This document shows positions 26,023 to 35,112 of a stretch of DNA of 64,000 nucleotides, piece by piece. Both the position numbers and the translations under genes were made by a program. This stretch comes from Muribaculaceae bacterium (GTDB lineage Bacteria > Bacteroidota > Bacteroidia > Bacteroidales > Muribaculaceae): assembly GCA_017557425.1 (NCBI GenBank), contig JAFYYU010000017.1, positions 186,001 through 250,000 of the forward strand. Reading direction: 5' to 3'. The first letter of the stretch is position 1, and every line of letters begins with the position of its first letter. The notes beneath the pieces are model-generated. The model was not told the origin of the DNA, searched no databases, and was given only the letters and a program-made list of their open reading frames with translations.

Positions 26023-28248
26023 TTATTCGTTTTTATCATTGTTTTGCTGGTAGTTCTTTTTGAGGGTGAGCACGTTCTTGCCGTTGATGCGCTCATAGTT
26101 GATGGAATCCATCAACTGTTGCACCAGCAGGATGCCAAGCCCGCCGATAGGACGGTCTTCGGCACTCAGTGTGGTGTCGGCATTACCTCCTTGTGTCGGG
26201 TCAAAGGCCTTTCCCTGGTCAGTGATGATGAATTTCAGCCATTGTTCGGTGGCTTTTGCATCAACGGTAATGTCCCCCTTTGTACCCAGGGGATAGGCAT
26301 AGCTCATCACGTTGACCACGGCCTCCTCGACCGCGAGCGTCAATTGTGACGTGAGCGACGTCTCAAGGTTTAATTGCTCGCCAACGGTTTTGACAAATCT
26401 ATTGAGTTCGGGCACTTGATGAATGTCGTTTTTCAGCGTTAATGATTCATGCAGTACCTCTTTCTCTTTGGGTTGACGGTAATGGAGAGCGAGCATGGTC
26501 AGGTCATCGCTCTGACTTGCATTGTTCTCAAACTGATGAACCGCTTCAAGCATGGAATCCATAACCTGTGCCGGCATGGTCTCGCCACGTCGCATGCAGG
26601 CTTGGGCGACTTCTATTACGCGTGGCAGACCAAAGAGTTTGCGCTCCGAATTATTGGCTTCGGTCAACCCGTCGGTATAGAGGAACAACGTTGTCCCATC
26701 ATTTAATTGCTCCAGTTGCTGGGAATATTTGAAATCTTCGAACAGACCTATCGGAAGATTTGCTTTGACCGGTAGGGATTTTACATCATCACCGATAAGC
26801 AACGGAGCATCATGACCGGCATTGCAGTAACGCAGTCGGCCCGTGGGCAAGTCGAGAACTCCGATGAACAGGGTGACAAACATATTGGTCTCGTTACCCT
26901 CAGCAGCGATTTCGTTGATGACTTGCATGATGTTGGCCGGGTTGCTCTCGCGTTGCGCCTGGCTGCGGAAGAAGGAGTGCACCACTGCCATCACCAGCGA
27001 CGACGGTACGCCCTTGCCGCTCACGTCACCGATGCAGAAGTACAACTTCTCGTCACGGATGAAATAGTCATACAAGTCACCTCCCACTTCCAGGGCGGTA
27101 ATCTGCTTGCCGCTCACTTCTATATCGGGTCTGCTGATATCCTGGTTGGGCAGCATCTCGGACTGAATGTTTTGGGCGATGCGCAACTCACTGTCGGTGC
27201 GTTCCTGGTTGACTCTGGATCGGTGGAGCCGTCTCACGTATTTGTTAAACTGGTACAGGATGAATCCCAACAATGAGAAACCTGCCAATAACATCCATAG
27301 CAGATTGTGGCGCATTTTTTTCAATTTGCCGAAGACCTCATTGTCATAACAAACCATTACCACCTGCCAATGGGGATCACCCCGCATGAACGCATAATAG
27401 GCATAGCCCTTGCCGTTTTCCTTGTCGGTGAATGTAATGATCTTGCTGCGGCCGGTACTGCTGAGTTTGCGCTCATAGGTGCTGTCATTGATCATTTCCA
27501 CGACTGCAGTCACATCGCTCTGTTGGGTATGACTCGAGTCGGGTTGGGAAATGAGTTTGCCGTCCTCGGTGAGCAACAGGAAAAAGGTCGAAGGGTAATT
27601 ATGTTTGGTGTTCAAAGTATCGATAATACCTTGAGTGGACAAGTCTATGCCGAATACGCCCACAATCTTTCCGCTGTCATCGCTGAAAGGCATGGAATAG
27701 GTGGTGACAACCTTCCCGCTGGCGTCAGCGTCCAAATAGGGGTCGCTCCAGGACGATTTGTTATTCAAGACGGCCTGCTCGTAAAACTCTCGTTGGGTAT
27801 AGTCGTGACTTTCGCTTGCCAACTGCACGATAGCGATACTGTCGCCGCGGCGAATGGCGCATGGCTCAAACAGCCGCTCACGGTCAGGATAATATCCGGG
27901 GACGAAGGCCACAAAACTGCTCATCACATCATCATTGGTGGATACCAGGCGGTGCTGGATGCCGTAGATGTGGTCGGGCTGATCGATTTGCCGCTGAATG
28001 GGCCACAAATAGTTGCGAACCATGTTTTCGTTGGACTTGAGCATGCTCTTGACCCGAACTGACTTTAGGGTCAATTCACTCTCGGTGCGGTAATCCAACT
28101 CTTCCTCCATCAGCCGATGGGTATAATTGTACTGCAGCAGTGACATGGCCTCAATGAGCGCACCGGCAAGGAGAATAATGCCTACTGCCGATAGGGCCCG
28201 CCAAGATCTGTGTCCCTTAATTCGATTCAAGAACTTACTAAACACCAT
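26023..28248 (-). CDS. Membrane Cache sensor - SpoIIE phosphatase - RsbW-like kinase fusion
   Basis: The 741-residue protein has a membrane helix (18-38), a periplasmic Cache-type sensor (about 45-305), a second helix (about 314-333), a SpoIIE PP2C phosphatase (about 350-592) with metal-binding GGDLYDY (389-395), GDVSGKG (407-413) and DD (581-582), and a C-terminal RsbW-type ATPase (about 605-735) with EEAVVNV (641-647), DQGKAFD (677-683) and GGLGI (702-706). It holds both opposing enzymes of a partner switch, tied to an external signal. It is the first gene of the operon, directly before the STAS gene. Fusions of phosphatase and kinase domains occur in several phyla; placing one ahead of an NRPS is unusual. 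Confidence 0.93.
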   Translation of the reverse strand: MVFSKFLNRIKGHRSWRALSAVGIILLAGALIEAMSLLQYNYTHRLMEEELDYRTESELTLKSVRVKSMLKSNENMVRNYLWPIQRQIDQPDHIYGIQHRLVSTNDDVMSSFVAFVPGYYPDRERLFEPCAIRRGDSIAIVQLASESHDYTQREFYEQAVLNNKSSWSDPYLDADASGKVVTTYSMPFSDDSGKIVGVFGIDLSTQGIIDTLNTKHNYPSTFFLLLTEDGKLISQPDSSHTQQSDVTAVVEMINDSTYERKLSSTGRSKIITFTDKENGKGYAYYAFMRGDPHWQVVMVCYDNEVFGKLKKMRHNLLWMLLAGFSLLGFILYQFNKYVRRLHRSRVNQERTDSELRIAQNIQSEMLPNQDISRPDIEVSGKQITALEVGGDLYDYFIRDEKLYFCIGDVSGKGVPSSLVMAVVHSFFRSQAQRESNPANIMQVINEIAAEGNETNMFVTLFIGVLDLPTGRLRYCNAGHDAPLLIGDDVKSLPVKANLPIGLFEDFKYSQQLEQLNDGTTLFLYTDGLTEANNSERKLFGLPRVIEVAQACMRRGETMPAQVMDSMLEAVHQFENNASQSDDLTMLALHYRQPKEKEVLHESLTLKNDIHQVPELNRFVKTVGEQLNLETSLTSQLTLAVEEAVVNVMSYAYPLGTKGDITVDAKATEQWLKFIITDQGKAFDPTQGGNADTTLSAEDRPIGGLGILLVQQLMDSINYERINGKNVLTLKKNYQQNNDKNE

Positions 28249-28299
28249 GCTGTTAATACATAAAGATGCACAATAATCAAGACGAGATTATTGCCCATG

Positions 28300-28307
28300 C
28301 AAAGATA
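28300..28307 (-). promoter_or_regulatory. -7 box of the partner-switch/NRPS operon
   Basis: The minus strand reads TATCTTTG, a match to TAnnTTTG, 51 bp upstream of the first start codon. The A/T-rich stretch behind it (28310-28350) shows no clear -33 TTTG. This is the only good -7 box seen upstream of the six-gene run. Confidence 0.5.
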
Positions 28308-28424
28308 TATTTTTTCTAAATATTTTAATGTGTTTTCATCAAATAAAAAAACAAAAGCCGCCCCCTCAAGGCATTATATGAAATCGTCCGTTCATCACAT
28401 TTCTATACAGAATATCCCAAAAAG

Positions 28425-28455
28425 TTGGGGTTATCGGCAACTATCCGTACCTTAG
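28425..28455 (+). promoter_or_regulatory. Probable promoter of the PPOX/zinc-ribbon gene
   Basis: TTG at 28425-28427 and TACCTTAG at 28448-28455 (7 of 8 matches to TAnnTTTG) are separated by 20 bp, the normal Bacteroidetes spacing. The predicted start is near 28462, 26 bp before the ATG. The 239-bp gap 28249-28487 also holds the divergent NRPS-operon promoter. Confidence 0.45.
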
Positions 28456-28487
28456 CAGCGTCAAACAGATAAAACAAAATTAGAAAT

Positions 28488-29222
28488 ATGGAAAAAGAAA
28501 TGAGATTCTGTCAGAGTTGCGGAATGCCACTGACTGACGATGTACTCGGCACAAATGCCGATGGTAGCAAGAACGAAGATTATTGCATGTACTGCTATAA
28601 GAACGGTAAGTTTTTGCAGGAATGCACGATGGACGAGATGATTGAACATTGTGCCCAGTTCATAGGTGCAGTGAACGAGGGCTTGCCCAATCCGATTACA
28701 AAAGAGGAGTATATCGGACAGATGAAGATGTACTTTCCACAACTGAAGCGTTGGCGTAAGGCACTTACAGTTAGCGATGATGAAGCCATGAAGGTCAATC
28801 CTGCTTTGGCAGGGGTTAAAGAACTTATCGCGCAGATGTGCGACTCGTTACCCATTGCCTATATCTCATCGGTAGATAACGAGGGCTATCCTTGCACCAA
28901 GGCCATGTTGGCACCTCCTAAACGTGAGGGCATCAAGACGTTCTATTTCTCCACAAACACCTTCTCGCTGCGAGTGGCCCACTACAAGGCGAATCCCAAG
29001 GCCAGCATCTACTTCTGCGATGAAAAAGGTTTCAAAGGTATGATGCTTCGTGGTACAATGGAAGTTTTGACAGATGCCAAGAGCAAGGAGATGATTTGGC
29101 GTGAGGGAGACGAGCAATACTACCCTGAGGGCGTGACCGATCCCAACTATTGCGTTCTGAAGTTCACAGCTACCGATGGCCGTTTCTATAGCGATTTTTA
29201 TCCACGTAGTTTCGTTCTTTAA
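28488..29222 (+). CDS. Zinc-ribbon plus pyridoxamine-oxidase-fold flavoprotein
   Basis: The 244-residue protein starts with a treble-clef zinc ribbon (CQSCGMPL near residue 8, CMYCYKNG near residue 33) of the type seen in small transcription-associated or DUF proteins. From about residue 110 it has a PPOX split-barrel like general stress protein 26: LPIAYISSVDNEGYPCTKAML, TFYFSTNT, ASIYFCDE, LRGTMEVLTD and a C-terminal FYSDFYPRSF. Such domains usually bind FMN or F420 and reduce small substrates. It is the first of three plus-strand genes, transcribed away from the NRPS operon. The substrate is unknown. Confidence 0.85.
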   Translation: MEKEMRFCQSCGMPLTDDVLGTNADGSKNEDYCMYCYKNGKFLQECTMDEMIEHCAQFIGAVNEGLPNPITKEEYIGQMKMYFPQLKRWRKALTVSDDEAMKVNPALAGVKELIAQMCDSLPIAYISSVDNEGYPCTKAMLAPPKREGIKTFYFSTNTFSLRVAHYKANPKASIYFCDEKGFKGMMLRGTMEVLTDAKSKEMIWREGDEQYYPEGVTDPNYCVLKFTATDGRFYSDFYPRSFVL

Positions 29223-29307
29223 AGTATTATGCCTATAACCAGAAATAGACTCGAAAAGACATACAGTCACCTGATTATCAATATGGTATGATAAGGCAGA
29301 CAGAACA

Positions 29308-29727
29308 ATGAAAAGATTAAGACTCGGAGCAATTCTCCACTTTATCATAGCTATTGGCCATCTCGGCTGTCTCTTTGCTTTGGATAAGGCCTTCGACGCT
29401 TACGGCATCAAAGACGTGATGCATAATATGGTGTTTGGTCACGATTGGATACTTTATGCCCTGACCATCTGCCTCGCTTTAGCCTTCGCCTTAGCTGGGC
29501 TCTATGCCCTCTCAGCCACAGGGGACATCCGAAGGCTCCCATTGACTCGAACAGCCATTATTGTTATCATTGTGCTCTACAGCCTACGTGCTTTGGTGGG
29601 AGGTTGGGCATGTGTGGAGAATTTCAATTGGCTGCAATTTATTTCATCCGTCATTCCGGCCTTTATCGCGTGGTGCTATTATCCTGGTTTAAATATTTAT
29701 CGTCATGAAAATATCAAATTGGTTTAA
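29308..29727 (+). CDS. Small four-helix membrane protein of unknown function
   Basis: The 139-residue protein has four predicted helices (about 7-25, 46-68, 81-101, 106-124) with short loops and a basic N-terminus (MKRLRLG). No family was recognised with certainty. His16-Leu-Gly and the His43-Asp-Trp between helices 1 and 2 could bind a cofactor, but this is only a guess. It begins 85 bp after the PPOX gene, and its end overlaps the next gene by 23 bp, so the two are likely cotranslated. Confidence 0.7.
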   Translation: MKRLRLGAILHFIIAIGHLGCLFALDKAFDAYGIKDVMHNMVFGHDWILYALTICLALAFALAGLYALSATGDIRRLPLTRTAIIVIIVLYSLRALVGGWACVENFNWLQFISSVIPAFIAWCYYPGLNIYRHENIKLV

Positions 29728-30136
29728 GGGTTTCGAGAAAGGTATAGCACGGCTCTCTCCACAGGAGCGGTCTGCATTCTTCTCGGAATGTGGGAAAAAC
29801 TGTGTAAATGGCGGCACACTTTCTGTTTACAAGAAACTCTATGAGGATGCCAAAGGGGACATGGATGTGTTCTTTCAGATAGCTAATGATTTGCCAGGAG
29901 TAAAAGGTGAGGTTGTTGAGAAAGGTCATGTTTATCGACTTATCTTCTTAAAATGCACCTGCGAGTTGTGTAAAAAGGGATATGTCACTACGCCTTTGCT
30001 CTGTGAATGTTCACGCCAAAGTGTGATTTATTCGCTGCACAGTTTATGGAAAGACAAGAACTTCATCGTAACGCTTTGTCATTCCATCTTGGGTGGTGGG
30101 ACAGATTGCGAAATGAGAATAGAGGTCGATAGATAA
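29705..30136 (+). CDS. Cysteine-rich cytoplasmic protein of unknown function
   Basis: The 143-residue protein has no signal peptide. Cysteines cluster in two places: Cys29 and Cys34 (ECGKNCVNGG), then CTCELC with a later CEC around residues 81-100, followed by SVIYSLHSLW. The spacing suggests metal binding or a redox/thiol enzyme, with a weak resemblance to small hydrolase-like DUF proteins; no name is justified. It overlaps the preceding membrane protein gene by 23 bp. About 180 bp of noncoding sequence follow before the convergent AraC gene. That gap holds only an 8-bp hairpin (CATGGCAA/TTGCCATG, 30291-30319) without a T-run. Confidence 0.65.
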   Translation: MKISNWFKGFEKGIARLSPQERSAFFSECGKNCVNGGTLSVYKKLYEDAKGDMDVFFQIANDLPGVKGEVVEKGHVYRLIFLKCTCELCKKGYVTTPLLCECSRQSVIYSLHSLWKDKNFIVTLCHSILGGGTDCEMRIEVDR

Positions 30137-30319
30137 ATGAAGCGAATCCCTTGTTCTTCGACGTCGAATGGTTATGCATCAATTAAGAACTAGAAACGAG
30201 GATATGGCAAGTCAATTTGATCGGGAAGACGGCCTGTTCAAATTCGAGAAACGAATGAAATAGACAAACCTGCCGATTCCTCATTGGCTTCATGGCAATG
30301 TGCTCTCCGGGTTGCCATG

Positions 30320-31228
30320 TTACTTCAGGCGCTTGCGGTATTCGTTGGGAGTCATGCCTGTTTCGCGCTTGAAGTACTTGCAGAAAAAGGACGGATTGGG
30401 GAAGTGGAGGTCTTCGGCGATTTGGTTCACGGTCTTGTCGGTGTGCATCAGGTCCACCTTGATTCGGATGATGAGCGCCTGGTCAATCCATCCTTTGGCG
30501 GTGAGACCGCTAGCCTGACGGATGACGGTACTGAGGTAACGTTCGGTGAGACACAAGCTCTGGGCGTAGTAACCGATTTGATGTTGCTCGGCACAGTGCT
30601 GGTTGACGAGTTGAATGAAGCGGTCGAAGATGGTCTGGTCTCGGGAACTGTTGAGCGCCTGCCGATCGACGTGATGATGGTAAAGCGCATCGTAATGGTG
30701 CATGATGGCGGCAACAAGCGACGACGCAACAGGACGATGATAGTCGGGCTGATGCACCAGGTGCCACAGCGCATCAAAGATGTGGCGGGCAGTCTGGATG
30801 TCGGCTTCGGAAACCGACAGCTGAAAGTCCCGCACCTGTCCGTTGAAGGCCGATGGCATCTGTCCTGACGAGAATGGCATAGGAAAATCAGGGAACAAGG
30901 CGAAACCGTATAGTTCCAACTCCTCTGAAAATCGGATGGGGTTGATGATGGTGCCCGGCCCCAGGTAGATAAGCATACCGCTTTTGATATGGCGGTCCAC
31001 GAGATTCAAATTGGCGTGACCCTCGCCACCGACGATGATACCGAAACGATGGTCGTTAATCACGAAAGGCGGCTTCTGCTGCGAAATAAGGCGAAACACC
31101 TGCCGGTTGCCGTGAAGGATTCCCATTTCGCTGCTCAAATAGATGTCTTTGCTGATCTCTTCAAGATGCGGCATGAAAATGTCGCGCATCCGCATCATGT
31201 CAATAAGTCGGGGCTGCTTGTTGTCCAT
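30320..31228 (-). CDS. AraC-family transcriptional regulator, divergent from the TolC-ABC cassette
   Basis: The 302-residue protein has an N-terminal cupin-like sensing domain (about 40-160; HANLNLVDRHIKSGMLIYLGPGTI). The C-terminal AraC domain (about 205-302) has two helix-turn-helix units, the second including TVNQIAEDLHFPNPSFFCKYFKRETGMTPNEYRKRL. It is transcribed away from the export cassette, with 157 bp between the two starts, the classic arrangement for a local regulator. The likely ligand is a compound exported by that cassette (inference). Confidence 0.9.
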   Translation of the reverse strand: MDNKQPRLIDMMRMRDIFMPHLEEISKDIYLSSEMGILHGNRQVFRLISQQKPPFVINDHRFGIIVGGEGHANLNLVDRHIKSGMLIYLGPGTIINPIRFSEELELYGFALFPDFPMPFSSGQMPSAFNGQVRDFQLSVSEADIQTARHIFDALWHLVHQPDYHRPVASSLVAAIMHHYDALYHHHVDRQALNSSRDQTIFDRFIQLVNQHCAEQHQIGYYAQSLCLTERYLSTVIRQASGLTAKGWIDQALIIRIKVDLMHTDKTVNQIAEDLHFPNPSFFCKYFKRETGMTPNEYRKRLK

Positions 31229-31247
31229 AATTCTATCTTTTTGCCCA

Positions 31248-31255
31248 CAAAGATA
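31248..31255 (-). promoter_or_regulatory. -7 box of the AraC gene
   Basis: The minus strand reads TATCTTTG, a consensus match, 19 bp before the AraC start codon. No -33 element is evident. The leader would be very short. Confidence 0.4.
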
Positions 31256-31352
31256 GTGTTTTTAACTGAAAAGCCGCCATTTTTTATCATGAATCGAACA
31301 TTTAGGACATTATTCCCTGCTTATGGGTAGCAATCTTGTACAAGAGCCAATA

Positions 31353-31360
31353 TAACTTTG
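31353..31360 (+). promoter_or_regulatory. -7 box of the TolC-HlyD-ABC operon
   Basis: TAACTTTG matches TAnnTTTG exactly, 25 bp before the TolC-family start. The nearest TTG lies only 14 bp upstream, so the -33 element is poor. That fits activation by the divergent AraC protein. Confidence 0.5.
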
Positions 31361-31385
31361 CAGCAGAAAACAAATACAACAAGAT

Positions 31386-32651
31386 ATGAGACATTGCTTA
31401 TTGATACTCGCAGTATTATCGCTCGCGGTGCAAGCCCAGACGCTTGAACAGTGCCAGCAGGCTGCCGAAAGGAACTATCCGCTGATCAGGCAATATGGCC
31501 TGATTGAGAAGACGACAGCATTGACTGTGGCCAATATCCAGAAGGGATGGTTGCCGCAGGTGAGTGCTATGGCCCAAGCGACGCTCCAGAGCGACGTGAC
31601 CGCATTCCCCGATGAGATGCAGCAGATGTACCGGCAGATGGGCATCAACATGGAAGGCCTTAAGAAAGACCAATACCGCGTTGGAATTGATGTCCAGCAG
31701 ACTGTGTATGACGGTGGCGCCATCAGTAGCCAAAAGGAGATTGCCCGAATGCAGGGCGAGGTGCTGGCGGCCCAGAACGACGTCAACCTGTATGCCGTCC
31801 GTCAGCGGGTGAACGAGATGTACTTCGGGCTATTGCTGATTGACGAGCAGATTAAACTCAACCAGGACCTCCAGACTCTGTTCCAATCCAATGAGGACAA
31901 ACTGGCCAAATGGGTGAAAGGCGGAACGGCTGCCGAGAGCGACTACAAGAGCATGAAGGCTGAGCGGCTGAACGTCTCTCAGCAGATCACGAGCCTGCAG
32001 GCTGGGCGCACGGCCCTGGCGAGAATGCTCTCCACGTTTTGCGGGATAGAGATCAATGAGGTGACTAAACCAGTGGATGTCGCGCTTGACGGTATCGGTG
32101 TGCGGCCTGAACTCAACGCTATTGACACGCAGTTGAGGCTGGCTGACGCGCAGGAGAAGGCACTCAACGCCGCAATCCTGCCCAAACTGGGTGTGTTTGC
32201 CCAAGGGTTCTATGGCTATCCGGGCTACAACATGTTTGAGGACATGATGCGTCACCACTGGTCACTCAACGGAATGGTGGGGGCGCGGCTTACCTGGAAC
32301 ATCGGCGCCCTGTATACCCGCAAGAACGACAAAGCCAAGATTCAGCTGCAACGCGAGTCATTGGAGACCAGCCGTGACGTGTTCCTGTTCAACAACAACC
32401 TGGAGCAAATACAACAGAACGAGACCATCGCAAAATACAGGAAACTGATGGCCGATGACGAAGAGATTATCTCGCTGCGCACCAGTGTGCGCAAGGCAGC
32501 TGAGTCAAAACTAGCCCATGGCATCATTGATGTGAACGACATGGTGAAAGCCATCAACAGCGAGAATGCCGCGCTGGTTCAGCGCTCGATGCACGAGATA
32601 GAATTGCTGAGAGAGATATACAACCTAAGATACACAACCAATAACCAATAG
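31386..32651 (+). CDS. TolC-family outer-membrane efflux protein
   Basis: The 421-residue protein has a signal peptide (LSLAVQAQ), then two OEP repeats rich in long amphipathic helices, for example LRLADAQEKALNAAILPKLGVF in the second half and RVNEMYFGLLLIDEQIKLNQDL in the first. It forms the outer-membrane and periplasmic tunnel of a tripartite exporter. It is the first gene of a five-gene operon with an HlyD-type adaptor, an ABC ATPase and two ABC-2 permeases, at 4-16 bp spacing or overlapping. Confidence 0.92.
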   Translation: MRHCLLILAVLSLAVQAQTLEQCQQAAERNYPLIRQYGLIEKTTALTVANIQKGWLPQVSAMAQATLQSDVTAFPDEMQQMYRQMGINMEGLKKDQYRVGIDVQQTVYDGGAISSQKEIARMQGEVLAAQNDVNLYAVRQRVNEMYFGLLLIDEQIKLNQDLQTLFQSNEDKLAKWVKGGTAAESDYKSMKAERLNVSQQITSLQAGRTALARMLSTFCGIEINEVTKPVDVALDGIGVRPELNAIDTQLRLADAQEKALNAAILPKLGVFAQGFYGYPGYNMFEDMMRHHWSLNGMVGARLTWNIGALYTRKNDKAKIQLQRESLETSRDVFLFNNNLEQIQQNETIAKYRKLMADDEEIISLRTSVRKAAESKLAHGIIDVNDMVKAINSENAALVQRSMHEIELLREIYNLRYTTNNQ

Positions 32652-32655
32652 CGAT

Positions 32656-33633
32656 ATGAAGAGATTTTCCATCATGACAGGCGCACTGCTGTTGCTGGTG
32701 GCCTGCGGCAACAAGGAGAAGTCTTACGACGCCACGGGCACCTTCGAGGCTACCGAGGTAACGGTGTCGGCCAAGTCCACGGGTGAACTGCAACGCTTTG
32801 ACGTCACCGAGGGACAGGAAATCGACCAGAACGCCATTGTTGGCAGTATTGACGCCTATCAACTCAAGTTACAGCGTCAGCAGCTCGAGAACACCAAGGA
32901 GCAGTTGAAGGCCAACAAGAAGCAGCTGAACGCCACACGTGGCGCAACCACCAGCAAGCAACTTGACCTGGAGAAGCAGTTGGCCAGCATCCGCCAGCAG
33001 ATTGCCAATGCGCAGCGTGAGCGTCAGCGCTACACCGAGCTGGTCAACGATGGCGCCGTGCCACGCAAGCAGCTCGACGACATCAACTATCAGATCAAGG
33101 TGCTGGAGAAACAGCTTGCCGCCACCCAAGACCAGATACGTAGCAACAACGCGAGCCTGAAGGAGCAGAGCCAAGGCATCACCGCCCAGATGGAAGGTAT
33201 TGATGCGCAGCAGCTGACTGTGGAATCGCAGAAAGCCCAGCTCGACGAACAGATTGCCAATACCGACATCAAGGCTCCCATCACGGGCAGTGTGCTGGAA
33301 AAATATGTTGAGCGCGGCGAATACGTCACCGTCGGCAAACCTCTCTTCAAGATGGCCGACACGCAGAACATGTTTATTCGTGCCTATGTCACCTCGGCTC
33401 AACTGAAAGACATCAAGGTGGGTCAGGCCTGTAAGGTTATGGCCGACTACGGCAAGGGCGAGAAAAAGATCTATGACGGCACGGTGACCTGGATTTCGAG
33501 CCGTTCGGAGTTCACCCCCAAGACCATCGTGACCGATGATGAGCGAGCCGACCTTGTGTATGCGGTAAAAATTGCCTTCAAGAATGACGGGTATGTGAAG
33601 ATCGGGATGTATGGTGAAGTGAAATTCCAATAA
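32656..33633 (+). CDS. HlyD-family periplasmic adaptor lipoprotein
   Basis: The 325-residue lipoprotein has the lipobox LLLVACG (Cys near residue 16). A biotinyl-lipoyl-like half (GTFEATEVTVSAKSTGELQ) is followed by a long Gln-rich coiled-coil hairpin (about 70-195). The second lipoyl half (ANTDIKAPITGSVLEKYVERGEYVTVG) and a beta-barrel domain complete it. It bridges the inner-membrane ABC permeases and the TolC-like protein. The order and domain set match the YbhG-type adaptor of YbhFSR-like exporters. Confidence 0.92.
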   Translation: MKRFSIMTGALLLLVACGNKEKSYDATGTFEATEVTVSAKSTGELQRFDVTEGQEIDQNAIVGSIDAYQLKLQRQQLENTKEQLKANKKQLNATRGATTSKQLDLEKQLASIRQQIANAQRERQRYTELVNDGAVPRKQLDDINYQIKVLEKQLAATQDQIRSNNASLKEQSQGITAQMEGIDAQQLTVESQKAQLDEQIANTDIKAPITGSVLEKYVERGEYVTVGKPLFKMADTQNMFIRAYVTSAQLKDIKVGQACKVMADYGKGEKKIYDGTVTWISSRSEFTPKTIVTDDERADLVYAVKIAFKNDGYVKIGMYGEVKFQ

Positions 33634-33649
33634 CGTCTAAAGTCTAATA

Positions 33650-35107
33650 ATGAACGCCATCGAAGTCAGTCATATCTCCAAGTCCTACGGCAACGTGAAG
33701 GCACTAAACGACGTGTCGTTCACCGTGGGCAAGGGCGAGGTGTTCGGCCTTATCGGCCCTGACGGCGCTGGTAAAACAACGCTGTTCAGAATCCTGTGTA
33801 CGCTGTTGCTGCCGGACCAGGGGACAGCAACCGTTGACGGCTTTGATGTGGTGAAACAGATGGAGGAGGTTCGTCGGCATGTAGGCTACATGCCTGGGCG
33901 TTTCTCCTTGTACCAGGACCTCACGGTGCAGGAGAATCTGGAGTTTTTTGCCACGCTGTTCGGAACTACCGTCGAGGCGGGCTATGACAGCATCAAGGCC
34001 ATCTACGGGCAAATTGAACGATTCGGTAACCGCAAGGCCGGTGACCTCTCGGGCGGCATGAAGCAGAAACTGGCCCTCAGTTGCGCCCTTGTGCACAGCC
34101 CCAGCGTGCTGATGCTTGACGAGCCCACCACCGGCGTGGATCCCGTGAGCCGAAAGGAACTCTGGGAGATGCTCGGCATGCTCAAGGAGCGCGGCATCAC
34201 CATCGTGGCCTCGACGCCCTATCTCGACGAGGTGAGAAGGTGCGAGCGGGTTGCCTTCCTGAGCGAAGGGCAGATTAAGGGTATTGATACGCCTGAGGCC
34301 ATCCTCGACCGCTTTGCCGACATCTTCAACCCGCCGGCCATTGAGCACGACAAGACAGCCCAGGCGGCGCCCGAGAATGTCATTGAGGTGTCGCACCTCG
34401 TAAAGGCTTTCGGCTCGTTCCATGCCGTTGACGACATCAGTTTCACGGTCAGGAAGGGTGAGATTTTCGGCTTTCTTGGTGCCAACGGCGCCGGTAAGAC
34501 TACCGCCATGCACATGCTCACGGGCCTGAACCAACCCACCAGCGGCACTGGTACCGTGGCGGGCTTCGACATCCGCACGCAGCATGAGCAAATCAAGAAG
34601 CACATCGGTTACATGTCGCAGAAGTTCTCGCTCTACGAGGACTTGACGGTAGCCGAAAATATCCGCCTGTTTGCAGGCATTTACGGCATGGGCGACGACG
34701 AAATAGCACGCAAGACCGACCAGTTGCTAGAACGCCTGCAGTTCACCGAGCACAAAAACGACCTGGTGGAATCACTGCCGCTGGGGTGGAAGCAGAAACT
34801 GGCTTTCTCGGTGAGCATTTTCCATGAGCCCGCTATTGTCTTTCTTGACGAGCCTACCGGTGGCGTCGATCCCGCTACGCGCCGCCAATTCTGGGAACTT
34901 ATCTACGATGCGGCAGCGCGCGGCATCACGGTCTTCGTGACCACGCATTACATGGATGAGGCCGAGTATTGCGACCGCATTTCCATCATGGTTGATGGCA
35001 AAATCAGTGCGATGGGTACGCCCGAGGAACTGAAGATGCGGTATAACCAGCCCGATATGGATCACGTGTTTACTTTCTTAGCCCGTGAGGCAAAAAGAGG
35101 AGATTAA
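33650..35107 (+). CDS. Double-domain ABC transporter ATPase
   Basis: The 485-residue protein is two fused nucleotide-binding domains. The first (about 1-230) has Walker A GPDGAGKTT, signature LSGGMKQK and Walker B LMLDEPTTGVDP. The second (about 240-475) has Walker A GANGAGKTT, a degenerate signature (SLPLGWKQKL in place of LSGGxxQ) and Walker B VFLDEPTGGVDP. This layout is that of YbhF. It powers the two adjacent ABC-2 permeases. One consensus and one degenerate signature suggest asymmetric ATP sites (inference). Confidence 0.94.
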   Translation: MNAIEVSHISKSYGNVKALNDVSFTVGKGEVFGLIGPDGAGKTTLFRILCTLLLPDQGTATVDGFDVVKQMEEVRRHVGYMPGRFSLYQDLTVQENLEFFATLFGTTVEAGYDSIKAIYGQIERFGNRKAGDLSGGMKQKLALSCALVHSPSVLMLDEPTTGVDPVSRKELWEMLGMLKERGITIVASTPYLDEVRRCERVAFLSEGQIKGIDTPEAILDRFADIFNPPAIEHDKTAQAAPENVIEVSHLVKAFGSFHAVDDISFTVRKGEIFGFLGANGAGKTTAMHMLTGLNQPTSGTGTVAGFDIRTQHEQIKKHIGYMSQKFSLYEDLTVAENIRLFAGIYGMGDDEIARKTDQLLERLQFTEHKNDLVESLPLGWKQKLAFSVSIFHEPAIVFLDEPTGGVDPATRRQFWELIYDAAARGITVFVTTHYMDEAEYCDRISIMVDGKISAMGTPEELKMRYNQPDMDHVFTFLAREAKRGD

Positions 35108-35112
35108 GCATC

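Noticed and set aside
30291..30319. CATGGCAA/TTGCCATG hairpin as terminator between converging genes
   Set aside because: The loop is 13 nt and neither strand has a T-run after the stem.
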